DNA from: an uncultured Colwellia sp.
GTDB lineage: Bacteria > Pseudomonadota > Gammaproteobacteria > Enterobacterales > Alteromonadaceae
Assembly (NCBI GenBank): GCA_913061475.1
Contig: CAJXUN010000006.1
Location: 62,001 to 126,000, forward strand
DNA: 64,000 nucleotides
Direction of reading: 5' to 3'
Each line of letters begins with the position of its first letter. Position 1 is the stretch's first letter. Made by a program: the position numbers and the translations under genes. Shown here in pieces: positions 27,570 through 37,192 of this stretch. The notes beneath the pieces are model-generated. The model made no database searches. It saw only the letters and a list, made by a program, of their open reading frames with translations, and was not told the origin of the DNA.

Positions 27570-28451
27570 TTAAGCGACTGACATGCCGGCAATTTTATGC
27601 CAATAACCATTACACTCTTCGACCCCGTCTAGCGGATATTTTTCTGCGTGTACTAACTGTTTGCCAAATCTATCAAGCATAGTAAAGGCTTGCTCACTAT
27701 CAGCGCTAATACGCGCAATATCAACGCCAATACTGGCCATTTCAGGTACTTCATTCACTAAATTATATTGATAACCTGACATGGTTTGAATGCCATTTAA
27801 AATAAATACTCGCTCGCCTTCACGGCTATCCATTTTTCGCCCTTGCGGGTAATTAATGCAACAATACTGGCAATCATCTTTGGGTCGATCCTCTGAACGA
27901 GCGGTAAAGCAGCGAGCAGAGTACGCTAATGGCATATAGCCCCAAGCGAATACTTCACATTCAAACTGGTCGCGAATGTTTTCTTGTTCGGCTTGCTGCA
28001 ATAAGGTTCTTAACCAATCTCCCGAAAGCTCCACCGGCATCACCCAGCGGCTCATGCCTTGTTTAAGCAGTACTTTTAAGGTTGCGATGTTGTAGCAATT
28101 AATCGCCGGCCCAGCGACAAAAGGCAGCTGCTGCTCATGCATCATTTGTACGGCACTTAAATCATTAGCTTCAATCAATAACTCACCATTAGCGCACAGT
28201 CGGCGTAAGGTTTGGATTTCTGCCGGTGATTCCAACAAGGTCATGGTTGAAAGCACGATTTGCTTGTTACTGTTACTCGCAAGTTCTTTCGCAAGGTTTA
28301 TCCAGTCTTTCGCACGTAATTCACGGCGCTTTGAACACACAGTTTCACCTAAATAGATAATATCGGCTTTACTGGTTAATGCTTGCTGATAATACGCTTC
28401 AACATCGTTTTTTGGCCAAAAAAACAAACTCGGACCCAAGGATAATTTCAT
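27570..28451 (-). CDS. ubiV: UbiV, U32-family protein for O2-independent ubiquinone hydroxylation
   Basis: 293 residues from ATG 28451, which has GGAAG 5 nt upstream; an in-frame TTG at 28463 is less likely. Cysteines at 39, 181, 194 and 198 reproduce the CX12CX3C arrangement of the UbiV 4Fe-4S ligands ('CFTARSEDRPKDDCQYCC'). UbiV works with UbiU to hydroxylate ubiquinone intermediates without oxygen. It lies 152 bp downstream of ubiU on the same strand. Confidence 0.9.
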   Translation of the reverse strand: MKLSLGPSLFFWPKNDVEAYYQQALTSKADIIYLGETVCSKRRELRAKDWINLAKELASNSNKQIVLSTMTLLESPAEIQTLRRLCANGELLIEANDLSAVQMMHEQQLPFVAGPAINCYNIATLKVLLKQGMSRWVMPVELSGDWLRTLLQQAEQENIRDQFECEVFAWGYMPLAYSARCFTARSEDRPKDDCQYCCINYPQGRKMDSREGERVFILNGIQTMSGYQYNLVNEVPEMASIGVDIARISADSEQAFTMLDRFGKQLVHAEKYPLDGVEECNGYWHKIAGMSVA

Positions 28452-28603
28452 AAACACTTCCAATTATTATTTGCCAAATACCGGGTAACGAATCAAAATA
28501 TCACGTAAATATTTGCGCACTCATTTTCACCCGATAGATTTTAGTCATGGCTTATATTGTTGATAACATAGTGGTTAATTAGCACTTGTTAGCTTTACAG
28601 CGG

Positions 28604-29599
28604 CTATTGCCATTTACGGTGATAAGCACCTAGGGTGGTTTGGCTGCCTTCAGACAAGTTGGCTAAGGTATTCATCCAAGCCTGTTCGACTTGATATTGC
28701 TCTGGATTTTTAGCACAACGGTCAAGCGCCATACGCCAGGTTTTCGCCACTTGTTCAACATAAGCAGGACTGCGTTGGCGGCCCTCAATTTTCACTGAAG
28801 CTATGCCCATTTTGACTAACTCAGGGATCAGCTCTAGGGTATTTAAACTGGTTGGCTCTTCTAACGCGTGATAGACATTGTCGTCAACCTCAAAACGGCC
28901 TTTACATAGGGTGGGATAACCAGCATTTTCGTCACTTTGATAACGGTCAATAAGTACATTATTCAACCGACTTTCTAAGCCTTTGTCAGTTTCTTGCCAA
29001 CGTACATATTTTGCTGGTGAACAAGCACCTGCGGTATTAGGCGACTCCCCTGTCATGTAAGATGAAAGGTAGCAGCGCCCTTCTGACATAATACATAAGC
29101 TACCAAAAGCAAATACTTCCAGCTTAACCGGACTGGTTTTTGCTAATTGACGCACTTGTTGTACTGATAAAACCCGTGGCAATACCACACGCTCAACAGC
29201 AAAGTTATTTTTGAAGAACTTAATCGCTTCTAAATTAGTGGTTGATGCTTGTACAGACACATGACGCCCAACATCTGGATATTTTGTTGCCGCATAATCT
29301 AGAATACCTAAATCGGCAATGATCAAAGCATCACAGCCAATAGCGACAGCATTATCTACCGCTTTTCGCCAGCGTGCTTCGCCACAGGGATGCGCAAAGG
29401 TGTTAATGGCTACGTGCAACTTTTTACCATGTTGGTGAACATAGTCAGCCGCTTTTGCCAATTTGCCATCATTAAAATTAAGACCGGCAAAGTGCCGCGC
29501 ATTGGTATCATCTTTCATTCCGATGTAAACCGCGTCAGCACCGTTATCAATCGCCTTTTTAAGTGCGGGCAAATTACCCGCAGGACACAAAAGTTCCAT
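28604..29599 (-). CDS. ubiU: UbiU, U32-family partner of UbiV
   Basis: 331 residues, starting 'MELLCPAGNLPALKKAIDNGADAVYIG', the U32 family opening. Cys169, Cys176, Cys193 and Cys232 occupy the four UbiU iron-sulfur ligand positions. The protein is a cytosolic partner in anaerobic ubiquinone biosynthesis. It is divergent from ubiT with about 240 bp between starts, as in other ubiTUV loci. No perfect FNR site was seen in that interval. Confidence 0.92.
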   Translation of the reverse strand: MELLCPAGNLPALKKAIDNGADAVYIGMKDDTNARHFAGLNFNDGKLAKAADYVHQHGKKLHVAINTFAHPCGEARWRKAVDNAVAIGCDALIIADLGILDYAATKYPDVGRHVSVQASTTNLEAIKFFKNNFAVERVVLPRVLSVQQVRQLAKTSPVKLEVFAFGSLCIMSEGRCYLSSYMTGESPNTAGACSPAKYVRWQETDKGLESRLNNVLIDRYQSDENAGYPTLCKGRFEVDDNVYHALEEPTSLNTLELIPELVKMGIASVKIEGRQRSPAYVEQVAKTWRMALDRCAKNPEQYQVEQAWMNTLANLSEGSQTTLGAYHRKWQ

Positions 29600-29838
29600 A
29601 ACATCTCAAGCTAAATTAACTACGCGAGGCAGTTTACCTAGCTTGGATAAAACATTATTTGATATAAAATAACTAACTTAGCGTTGATAACATTTTTATT
29701 TTATTTCGATAATGAAATATTAATAACGCCCATGATTCAACTTTGATCTACTTCATAAAAGCATTGCTATGCTTGTGCTACTGTGTTGTAACGAGCAATA
29801 ATTGTCGTCTGGCACCCGCCAGCAATAGCGCGATAAAA

Positions 29839-30426
29839 ATGGACCAAACAGTGACCAGCCAACGAATTAGCCAACTCAGTAAGCGACTAAACAGCCAATT
29901 AAACTTACCAAGTATACCTTTAAGTGTACGTCAGCATGCCTTGTCATTTGTGCCCAAGATATTAAAGCCCAGCTTACGTTTTGTACCATTTTTTGCCCAA
30001 AAGTCTGTGCTGATACCTGCGCTACGTTCGGTATTTAAAGAAGCGATTAACGATGGCGATTTCGAGTTTTTAACGGAGAAATGGCTAAAAATCTCGATTA
30101 CCGATATTGATCTACATTGGTGGTTAAGCTTTCAAAACAATAGCCTGATTATGGCTGCGCCAAGCCAAGCCATACAAGAAGATGTTAGTTTTAAAGCTGC
30201 AGGTGACGATTTATTACTTATTGCCGGCCGTAAACAAGACCCAGATACCTTATTTTTCCAACGACGATTACAAATTGAAGGTGATACTGAGCTCGGTTTA
30301 GAAGTAAAGAACTTAATTGATGCTATTGACCTTGACCAACTACCAAGCAGTGTCCATAAAATCATTAACATGCTTGCGGAAGTTGTTGAGCAAACTCAGC
30401 AAGAAATAAAACACGGCGAGAAATAG
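29839..30426 (+). CDS. ubiT: UbiT, SCP2-domain accessory factor
   Basis: 195 residues from ATG 29839. The open frame reaches a TTG at 29743, but the extra N-terminus is Cys/hydrophobic and absent from relatives, and neither start has a strong ribosome site. The SCP2 lipid-binding domain contains 'AGRKQDPDTLFFQRRL.IEGDTELGLEVKNLIDAI', the most conserved UbiT segment. UbiT binds polyprenyl intermediates and is required for O2-independent ubiquinone synthesis with UbiU/UbiV. Confidence 0.88.
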   Translation: MDQTVTSQRISQLSKRLNSQLNLPSIPLSVRQHALSFVPKILKPSLRFVPFFAQKSVLIPALRSVFKEAINDGDFEFLTEKWLKISITDIDLHWWLSFQNNSLIMAAPSQAIQEDVSFKAAGDDLLLIAGRKQDPDTLFFQRRLQIEGDTELGLEVKNLIDAIDLDQLPSSVHKIINMLAEVVEQTQQEIKHGEK

Positions 30427-30490
30427 CAACTTCGAGCCGTTAAAAGCGGCGATTAGAAAAAGCGATCTGTTACCCACTAACAGTCATCAA

Positions 30491-30841
30491 CTAAACCTGC
30501 TGAATTGGTTTGTTGGACGAAATAAAAGCCAAGATAAAAGACAAACAAAAAACAATAAACGTGCCTAAGGTTTCCTGACCATAAGTTAATAGGTTAAAGT
30601 GAAATAAAATATTTTCGACAAAACCTAGCACAAAGCCACAGCCTAACAACACTTTATTATTTAAATACCCTGGCGCTCGGCATATTTTTGCCAATAGATA
30701 ACCGGCAACGGGAAAGGTCGACCAAATAAAAAATACCACTAGCGAGAAAAACATAGCTAACGGCGTAATACTTGAAAAGATCAGTTTCTCAATGACGGCA
30801 TATGACTGTGCAACAATATAGCCTAAATATAAATACCACAT
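30491..30841 (-). CDS. Small membrane protein, unknown
   Basis: 116 residues with three or four hydrophobic segments (about 5-20, 26-50, 63-82 and 90-108). No family recognised. It lies downstream of the thioesterase gene at the end of the CoA-ligase/ABC cluster, on the same strand, with a 145-bp gap, so membership of that operon is possible but not shown. Confidence 0.55.
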   Translation of the reverse strand: MWYLYLGYIVAQSYAVIEKLIFSSITPLAMFFSLVVFFIWSTFPVAGYLLAKICRAPGYLNNKVLLGCGFVLGFVENILFHFNLLTYGQETLGTFIVFCLSFILAFISSNKPIQQV

Positions 30842-30986
30842 AAAACCTCTTTAATAACTGCACTTTTATAGCTCGATTGCACTTTAAAGCTAGTGTTACA
30901 GTATCTTTAAAAAGTTACTTTGATCTCAGACAGGTGATATTTATTTTATCGGCATATTAATACTCAAGAAGCGCCAGCATTAGCAG

Positions 30987-31487
30987 CTAGGTCGGGCTCA
31001 TGGAATCAGGCATTTTTACTGCGATTACCGTACCTTTAGCGCAAATAACATTGTTTGCTGATACCGTTATCTCTACCACCACTTTTTTGGCTTTTATTTC
31101 AGTAAAGGTACCGATAAGTTCAAGCTCTACACCCATCGGTGTTGGCGCTAAATAACTAACATTTAGCGCAGCAGTTACAAAACGTAATGCAGGTAAAGTG
31201 CCCATAGCACGCTCTGCTTGCCGATATGCCATAGCAGCAGCGCTGCCTGTGCCATGACAATCGATCAGTGAAGCAATTAAGCCACCGTAAACAAAGCCAG
31301 GAATAGCAGTATGACGTTGCTCAGGCATAAAATGGGCAACAGTTTCTTCAGCGGTTTTTTCATTCACATTGCCTTGTTCAGTGTGCCAATAACTTTTTAG
31401 TTGATGACCATCATGGTTATTTTTACCACAACCATAACAGTGGCTAAGTTCTTCTGGGTAACAGTCTTGAAAGGCCATGTTGCTCAC
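30987..31487 (-). CDS. PaaI-type hotdog thioesterase
   Basis: 166 residues. 'IPGFVYGGLIASLIDCHGTGSAAAMA' is the hotdog helix with the HGG-like region, followed by 'ALNVSYLAPTPMGVELELIG'. An extra N-terminal 'CYGCG' Cys pair may bind metal. These enzymes hydrolyse acyl-CoA esters in the cytosol. It follows the PaaK-like ligase by 42 bp, so it probably releases CoA from products or dead-end esters of the ligases in this cluster. Confidence 0.82.
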   Translation of the reverse strand: MSNMAFQDCYPEELSHCYGCGKNNHDGHQLKSYWHTEQGNVNEKTAEETVAHFMPEQRHTAIPGFVYGGLIASLIDCHGTGSAAAMAYRQAERAMGTLPALRFVTAALNVSYLAPTPMGVELELIGTFTEIKAKKVVVEITVSANNVICAKGTVIAVKMPDSMSPT

Positions 31488-31529
31488 GGGTAACTCCTTT
31501 TTATATCGTTGTTGGTCATTATGCTATAG

Positions 31530-32780
31530 CTAAGCAATCTCTCTTTGGTCATCAATAACTTTACCATCATCAGGTAAACAACCTAAAGCAACAAGTTCAA
31601 CACTGCCATTGAGTTTGGTTAGTTGCTTTAAGCTATCGCTAAGTTGGCTTAGTAATAACTCAGTGTCGATATCCGCATTATGTGTATTATCAAACTCACA
31701 CTGTAAGTGCATTTTATCTTGATGAACTTGCTGAGTAACCGTTAAACGTACTTTCGAACAATATGTTGTGCTTAAGCGCACCCGTTCAATTTGCTCAGGA
31801 TGCACAAACATGCCCTTTACTTTTGTGGTTTGATCGGCTCGCCCTAGCCAGCCCTTAATACGCATATTGCTGCGACCACAAGCACTTTGTCCTGACTTAA
31901 TGGCAGATAAATCACCGGTTGCAAAGCGAATTAAAGGATAGTCAGCATTAAGGCTAGTAACGACCACCTCACCTATTTCACCATCCGCCACAGGCGCTAA
32001 GCTGCCAGGTCGAACAATTTCAACAATGAGGTTTTCTGAAATAATTAATCCATCATCCGCGATACTTTCATAACCAATCAGCCCCACATCGGCACTGGCA
32101 TAAGCTTGTAAGACATTAATTCCTGCCTGAGTGAATTCATCGCGCAAAGCTTTGGGTAAGGCTTCGCCTGTTACTAAGGCCTTTTTGAGGCTGCTAATGT
32201 CGCGATTTTGCGCTTTTGCTTTATTGACTAAAATATTTAAAAACGATGGCGTACCGCAATACCCCTGAGGTTTTAGGTCTTCAATAATATCGAGTTGCTG
32301 CTCAGTTTGTCCTGGCCCAGCAGGAATTACCGTACAACCACAGGCACGTGCGCCAGAGTCGAGAATAAAGCCACCTGGGGTTAAATGATACGACAAGCAA
32401 TTTTGCACTAAGTCACCAGCAACAAAGCCTGCAGCATGGAAAGCTTGTCCCATGCGCCACCAATCATCTTGACAACTTTCAGGATCATAAATAGGTCCGG
32501 GAGATTGAAAAATTCGGCTAATCTGGCCATTACTGGTATTAAGACCTGCCAAAGGAGGTTGACGCTTTTGCAAAGTGATCAGATCTGATTTTCGCGTAAT
32601 AGGTAATTGTGCAAGCTCGGCTCGTGAGTTGATACTGTCGGCATTAATCTCGGCAAGTAGCTTTTGATAATAAGGGCTATGGCGCTGCACATTAGCAATA
32701 AATGTCGGTAATCGAGAGAACAATGACTGCTCTCTAGCTTCGCAAGCTTGATGTTCGTCTGGATGATAATAGGTCGTCAT
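31530..32780 (-). CDS. PaaK-like CoA ligase (AMP-binding)
   Basis: 416 residues, similar in length to phenylacetate-CoA ligases. The family segments are 'GTPSFLNILVNKAK', 'LVTGEALPKALRDEF', 'YASADVGLIGYE', 'PLIRFATGDLSAI' and 'RIKGWLGRADQTTKVKGMFVHPEQIE' before the C-terminal AMP-binding_2 subdomain. The classical N-terminal P-loop SSGTTG is replaced by 'FQSPGPIYDP', so the phosphate-binding loop is atypical. The likely reaction is ATP-dependent CoA thioesterification of a carboxylate. Substrate is unknown. It lies directly downstream of livF-like. Confidence 0.8.
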   Translation of the reverse strand: MTTYYHPDEHQACEAREQSLFSRLPTFIANVQRHSPYYQKLLAEINADSINSRAELAQLPITRKSDLITLQKRQPPLAGLNTSNGQISRIFQSPGPIYDPESCQDDWWRMGQAFHAAGFVAGDLVQNCLSYHLTPGGFILDSGARACGCTVIPAGPGQTEQQLDIIEDLKPQGYCGTPSFLNILVNKAKAQNRDISSLKKALVTGEALPKALRDEFTQAGINVLQAYASADVGLIGYESIADDGLIISENLIVEIVRPGSLAPVADGEIGEVVVTSLNADYPLIRFATGDLSAIKSGQSACGRSNMRIKGWLGRADQTTKVKGMFVHPEQIERVRLSTTYCSKVRLTVTQQVHQDKMHLQCEFDNTHNADIDTELLLSQLSDSLKQLTKLNGSVELVALGCLPDDGKVIDDQREIA

Positions 32781-32849
32781 AATAGCTCAAAGTTGTGTTA
32801 TTAAATGGATGGAAAAATATGAGTACTGGCTCACATTCACGAAATGCAA

Positions 32850-33671
32850 TTACAACCAACGCTTACGACGCTTGTAAGACTTCAAACCTTTAAAGCTTTT
32901 ACGCTCTTCATTACCGCCCCCAAGATAAAACTCTTTCACATCTTCGTTATTTAATAACTGCTCCTGTGTACCATCAAGCACCACCTTACCTGACTCCATA
33001 ATGTAGCCGTAATTTGCAGCTCTTAAGGCATAGTTAGCATTTTGCTCAACCAACAACATAGTAATCCCCTGATCTTGATTGATTTTTTTAATAATTCCAA
33101 AAACTTCTTTCACCAACAATGGTGATAACCCCATTGACGGCTCATCTAGGCAAATCATTTTGGGTCGTGCCATCAATGCTCGGCCAATGGCCAGCATTTG
33201 CTGCTCTCCACCTGATAAATATCCCGCTAAACCTGTACGTTCTTTTAAGCGAGGAAAGTAATGATAAACCATTTCTATATCTTGGTTTATTTGCGAATCT
33301 TTACGAGTGTACGCACCCAACTTTAAGTTTTCTAATGACGTCATATCTTCGATAATTCGACGACCTTCCATCACCTGAAACAGGCCGCTACGCACAACGT
33401 CTTCGGCGTTCTTACTATCAATACGTTCACCCAAAAAGGTAATATCGCCTTTAGTAACTTCGCCATTTTCCGTTTTCAATAAGCCTGAAATCGCTTTTAG
33501 CGTCGTCGATTTTCCCGCACCATTAGGTCCTAACAAAGTGACAACTTCGCCTTCTGGTACATCTAAACTCACGCCACGAAGTACTTGTATGACTTCGTCA
33601 TAAACGACTTCAATATTGTTTACAGTTAATATTGGTGATGCAGTTTGTAATTTTGTCGCTGCTTGTGACAT
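32850..33671 (-). CDS. ABC transporter ATPase, LivF type
   Basis: 273 residues. Walker A 'GPNGAGKST' (48-56), signature 'LSGGE' (152-156), Walker B 'MICLDEP' (172-178) and 'LLVEQNA' near the H-loop. The LivF-like branch is indicated by 'GLFQVMEGRRIIEDMTSLENL'. It extends beyond usual LivF with a basic C-terminal tail ('SYKRRKRWL'). With the LivG-like ATPase at 39162 it would power the LivHM-like permease of this operon. Confidence 0.88.
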   Translation of the reverse strand: MSQAATKLQTASPILTVNNIEVVYDEVIQVLRGVSLDVPEGEVVTLLGPNGAGKSTTLKAISGLLKTENGEVTKGDITFLGERIDSKNAEDVVRSGLFQVMEGRRIIEDMTSLENLKLGAYTRKDSQINQDIEMVYHYFPRLKERTGLAGYLSGGEQQMLAIGRALMARPKMICLDEPSMGLSPLLVKEVFGIIKKINQDQGITMLLVEQNANYALRAANYGYIMESGKVVLDGTQEQLLNNEDVKEFYLGGGNEERKSFKGLKSYKRRKRWL

Positions 33672-33779
33672 ACATACTCCGTATAAATTATGCTTTGCTA
33701 CTCGATTTATTAATCACTAAAAGGTTACTGAGCAAAGCATTCTCTTTGCCCAGTAACTTGTCATTCCAGAAGTTAACTA

Positions 33780-35027
33780 TTAATAACCTAACCAGTCGTC
33801 ACGACGGTCTAAGGTAACTTGTGATACCTTCTCTACGGTAATATCACCACCGTTGTAGTTACCCTTATAAATATTGACTTGGTTAATGCCACGATGATCT
33901 TCATCAGTCCAGTTAGCAGCTAAACAAACGCCATCCAATCCCTTTGGCACCCAATTTTTATGGGCATACATGCCTTTTTTGATGTTTTCACCGGTAATGC
34001 CACCGTTATCTTTTGCCCACTCCATCGCTTCTTTCATGAAGAACGTAGAACAAACACCACGAATATAATGGTGCACACGCTCTTCTGTTCCTGACTCATC
34101 CGATTGCTTAGAAATTTCACGTACCAACTTCATACCCGGCACATCGTCAGTCCAAAACGGGGTCATAGTAGGAAAAACATAATCTTTTATACCTTCACCT
34201 GCCGCACTAAATATTTTCTTATCGCCGCCCCAAATATTCGACATAAACTGAATATCAGTACCGACGGTATTACATGATTTAACCAAGGATAAAACTGAGC
34301 CACCTAAGTTACCGATGTAGCCATAGTTTGAACCTGAACTTTTCAGGCTTAAACATTGCGCCTTAAAGTCACCTGGTTTCATTGAAACGACTACAGCCGG
34401 TTGTACGTCAAAACCTAATTCTGTGGCATATTCTGCACAGGCTTCTTTCGGTGCGTTAGGGAATGGATGATTAGCTCCTATGTGAGTAAATTTGGGCTTA
34501 CCTTTACCTGCTTTATCTTGCCAATCTTGCGCAGCCCATTGCACTAAACCACGACAAGCATCTGAATAAGATGCCCCGTAAAAAAAGTTATAAGGCGCCG
34601 GCTTTTTGGTGTGTGGGTTCTTACCTGTTGGGTCAGTTAGATGTCCTGAATATGAGGCAGAGAAAACCGGCACTTTATCTTTAGCAACGAATGAAATAAG
34701 TGCTTCAGTATCCGCCGTTCCCCAACCTTGCATAGCAACCATTTTTTTACGCGAGTGCCATTTTTTATATGATGCGATCGCTTGCGGAACTTTGTAGGCA
34801 TAATCGATTGTTTCATATTCTAGCGTTGTGCCTTTGATACCGCCGTTGGCATTAATATAAGCGAGTGAATCGCGTACGCCATCAGCATAGTTTTTACCAA
34901 CAAAAGCGGTTGGCCCCGACATGTCAGCTAAGTGGCCAACAAATACGGTATCTTTTGCTAATACCTGAGTGCTCATCCCCAAAGCACAGCATACGAATAG
35001 AGAACTTAATTTTGCTATATGTTGCAT
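33780..35027 (-). CDS. ABC transporter periplasmic binding protein, LivJ/K-like
   Basis: 415 residues with a signal peptide (cleavage after 'VLA', about 24). 'VFVGHLADMSGPTAFVGKNYADGVRDSLAYINANGGIKG' is the family-6 binding-protein N-terminus (as in amide-, urea- and branched-chain amino-acid receptors). Mature Cys residues could form disulfides. It sits between the permease and the second ATPase. Given the neighbouring CoA ligases, the ligand is more likely a carboxylate than an amino acid (inference). Confidence 0.87.
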   Translation of the reverse strand: MQHIAKLSSLFVCCALGMSTQVLAKDTVFVGHLADMSGPTAFVGKNYADGVRDSLAYINANGGIKGTTLEYETIDYAYKVPQAIASYKKWHSRKKMVAMQGWGTADTEALISFVAKDKVPVFSASYSGHLTDPTGKNPHTKKPAPYNFFYGASYSDACRGLVQWAAQDWQDKAGKGKPKFTHIGANHPFPNAPKEACAEYATELGFDVQPAVVVSMKPGDFKAQCLSLKSSGSNYGYIGNLGGSVLSLVKSCNTVGTDIQFMSNIWGGDKKIFSAAGEGIKDYVFPTMTPFWTDDVPGMKLVREISKQSDESGTEERVHHYIRGVCSTFFMKEAMEWAKDNGGITGENIKKGMYAHKNWVPKGLDGVCLAANWTDEDHRGINQVNIYKGNYNGGDITVEKVSQVTLDRRDDWLGY

Positions 35028-35118
35028 GACTATTTCCTTCTTCTTTTAATGGCTATATTGCCAATGACTTGTTGTAATAATTGTTATTTATAGTTATATG
35101 TTGTTAAATTTCAGTAAA

Positions 35119-36192
35119 TTAGTATGAAAATGGATAGAATTTCCAATAGTTTTTAATTTGTGCCCAACGGTGTGCCATCCCTTCAGGTTCAAATATTAGG
35201 AATAAAATAATCACTAAACCTATCGCCATTTCTTTAATGTAAGCTAAGCCGTCAACCACCATAGGAATATTGCCCCATTCGGTCATTTTCATTAAGCCAA
35301 CACCACCTTCAAGCACTTCAGGTAAAAACACCATAAACACCACGCCCATCAAGGTACCTTTGACTGAGCCTAAGCCACCAATAATGATCATCGCTAAAAA
35401 TTGAATCGACATAAAAAGTGTGAATCCTTCGGCAGAAACATAACCTAAATAGTGAGCATATAAAGCACCACCAATACCTGCATAAAAAGACGAAACACCA
35501 AAAGACAATAAACGGTATTTGTTTAATTTAATGCCCATAATTTCAGCTGAAAGGTAATGGTCTCGCACCGCGATAAATGCCCGCCCTTCACGACTACGCA
35601 TTAAGTTACAACCCCAGATATACATAAATACTAAGGCAAACAACGCGACATAAAAAAAGCTTTCATCGGTGTCAAAAGCAAAACCAAATAAACTAATAGG
35701 ATCAGCAGATGAACCCGCTGAGCCACCAGAGAACCAATCAGCACGGGCAAAAAAGTCTTCTAAAATAAATTGCGCCGCTAATGTCGCTATTGCCAAATAC
35801 AAGCCTTTAATACGCGATGCCGGTAAGCCAAACACCATACCAACCCCCATAGTTAAAAAGCCCGCCAGTGGAATACAAAAGACCACGGGAATGCCAAAAG
35901 AGACATTCATCCAGGCAGAGGCAAAAGCACCAAAGCCAAAAAATGCCCCGTGTCCCAATGATATTTGTCCGGTATATCCCACTAAAATATTTAAACCTAA
36001 GGCGGCAATACCTAAATACGATATTTGAATAAATAACGTTAAGTAGTAGGCATCAACCAAATATGGTGCTGCGCATAGCAATGCGATAGCAATAATCGCG
36101 ATATTTCTGATCGTGCTGGTTTCAAAAATGGTGTTATCTTGTTTATAGCTAGTACGGAAATCACCGCACGGTCGCATCGTTAAACTCGACAT
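35119..36192 (-). CDS. ABC permease, LivM type
   Basis: 357 residues with about ten TM helices. 'ALGLNILVGYTGQISLGHGAFFGFGAF' is the LivM signature, and the cytoplasmic coupling motif 'FIAVRDHYLSAEIMGIKLNKYRLLSFGVSSFYAGIGGALYA' is present. It forms the inner-membrane channel with the LivH-type protein. The N-terminal ~30 residues ahead of TM1 are polar. It follows the LivH-type gene by 106 bp. Confidence 0.9.
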   Translation of the reverse strand: MSSLTMRPCGDFRTSYKQDNTIFETSTIRNIAIIAIALLCAAPYLVDAYYLTLFIQISYLGIAALGLNILVGYTGQISLGHGAFFGFGAFASAWMNVSFGIPVVFCIPLAGFLTMGVGMVFGLPASRIKGLYLAIATLAAQFILEDFFARADWFSGGSAGSSADPISLFGFAFDTDESFFYVALFALVFMYIWGCNLMRSREGRAFIAVRDHYLSAEIMGIKLNKYRLLSFGVSSFYAGIGGALYAHYLGYVSAEGFTLFMSIQFLAMIIIGGLGSVKGTLMGVVFMVFLPEVLEGGVGLMKMTEWGNIPMVVDGLAYIKEMAIGLVIILFLIFEPEGMAHRWAQIKNYWKFYPFSY

Positions 36193-36298
36193 AATTAACT
36201 CCTAAAAACTCGAGGTTATTCGCTGTAAATTGGCGCTACCGCTTTATCAGTAGCGCGCTCAATTTTGACGACAATATTTTCATTACAATGGCGAAAGG

Positions 36299-37192
36299 TT
36301 AAATTCGTTCGATATCTTTGGTGCCAAATAAACCATAAGGTTTGAACCAAAGAATAATAAGTAATACGTAAAACGGGGCTATGTCATACATGTTGCCGAC
36401 ATGTAAGTATTGGCTGTCGAAAAATTCAGCGACATTTTCTAGTACCCCAATAATTAAGCCACCAACAATAGCGCCGATAATGGAATCTAAACCGCCGAGA
36501 ATAACCGCTGGGAATACTTTAATACCAATAATAGATAATGAGTTTGATACCCCGCTAACCATGGCAATAACCACACCGGCCGTTGCCGAAACCGTAGCAG
36601 CAATACCCCAGCTCATGGCAAACACTTGCTTAACAGAAATACCCAAGCTTTGTGCTATTTGCTGATCAAAAGCGGTAGCACGCATCGCTAAACCATATTT
36701 CGAATGTTTAAAGAACAAGTAGAAAGCGACCATAATAATCAGCGCAATCACCGTACTCATTAAGTAGGCCGTTTCGATATGCAAACCCAAAATTTGAATG
36801 CTTTCAGTTTCAAACACCTTAGGGAAACTTTGTGCTGAGACACCGAAAATCCACTTCATCAGGGCTTGGAAAAATATCGATAAACCAATAGTCACCATAA
36901 TCACCGAAATAATAGGCTCGCCGATCATGGGTCGTAACACGATCATTTGCAGCATAACGCCAAATACCGCCATAAATGCCATGGTCAGTAAAAATCCGAC
37001 AATAAAGGGCAACTCTAAGTAGATAAGTAATGCCCAACACACCCAGGCCCCAATCAAAAGAAACTCACCTTGGGCAAAGTTTACAATTTGAGTCGACTTA
37101 TAAACTAAGACAAAACACATGCCTACCACACCGTACAATAAGCCAACAATAAGGCCATTGACGATGAGTTGCGTTAATAGCTCAAAATTCAT
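36299..37192 (-). CDS. ABC permease, LivH type
   Basis: 297 residues, about eight TM helices. 'GLLYGVVGMCFVLVYKSTQIVNFAQGEFLLIGAW' is the LivH signature, and 'AMRATAFDQQIAQSLGISVKQVFAMSWGIAA' the coupling loop. The start codon overlaps the stop of the acyl-CoA synthetase gene by 4 bp (ATGA), so translation is coupled and the ligase is an integral part of the transporter operon. Confidence 0.92.
   Translation of the reverse strand: MNFELLTQLIVNGLIVGLLYGVVGMCFVLVYKSTQIVNFAQGEFLLIGAWVCWALLIYLELPFIVGFLLTMAFMAVFGVMLQMIVLRPMIGEPIISVIMVTIGLSIFFQALMKWIFGVSAQSFPKVFETESIQILGLHIETAYLMSTVIALIIMVAFYLFFKHSKYGLAMRATAFDQQIAQSLGISVKQVFAMSWGIAATVSATAGVVIAMVSGVSNSLSIIGIKVFPAVILGGLDSIIGAIVGGLIIGVLENVAEFFDSQYLHVGNMYDIAPFYVLLIILWFKPYGLFGTKDIERI

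Noticed and set aside
28559-29693. GTTGATAACAT copies as FNR sites of ubi genes
   Set aside because: Only the TTGAT half is present; the ATCAA half is missing in both copies.
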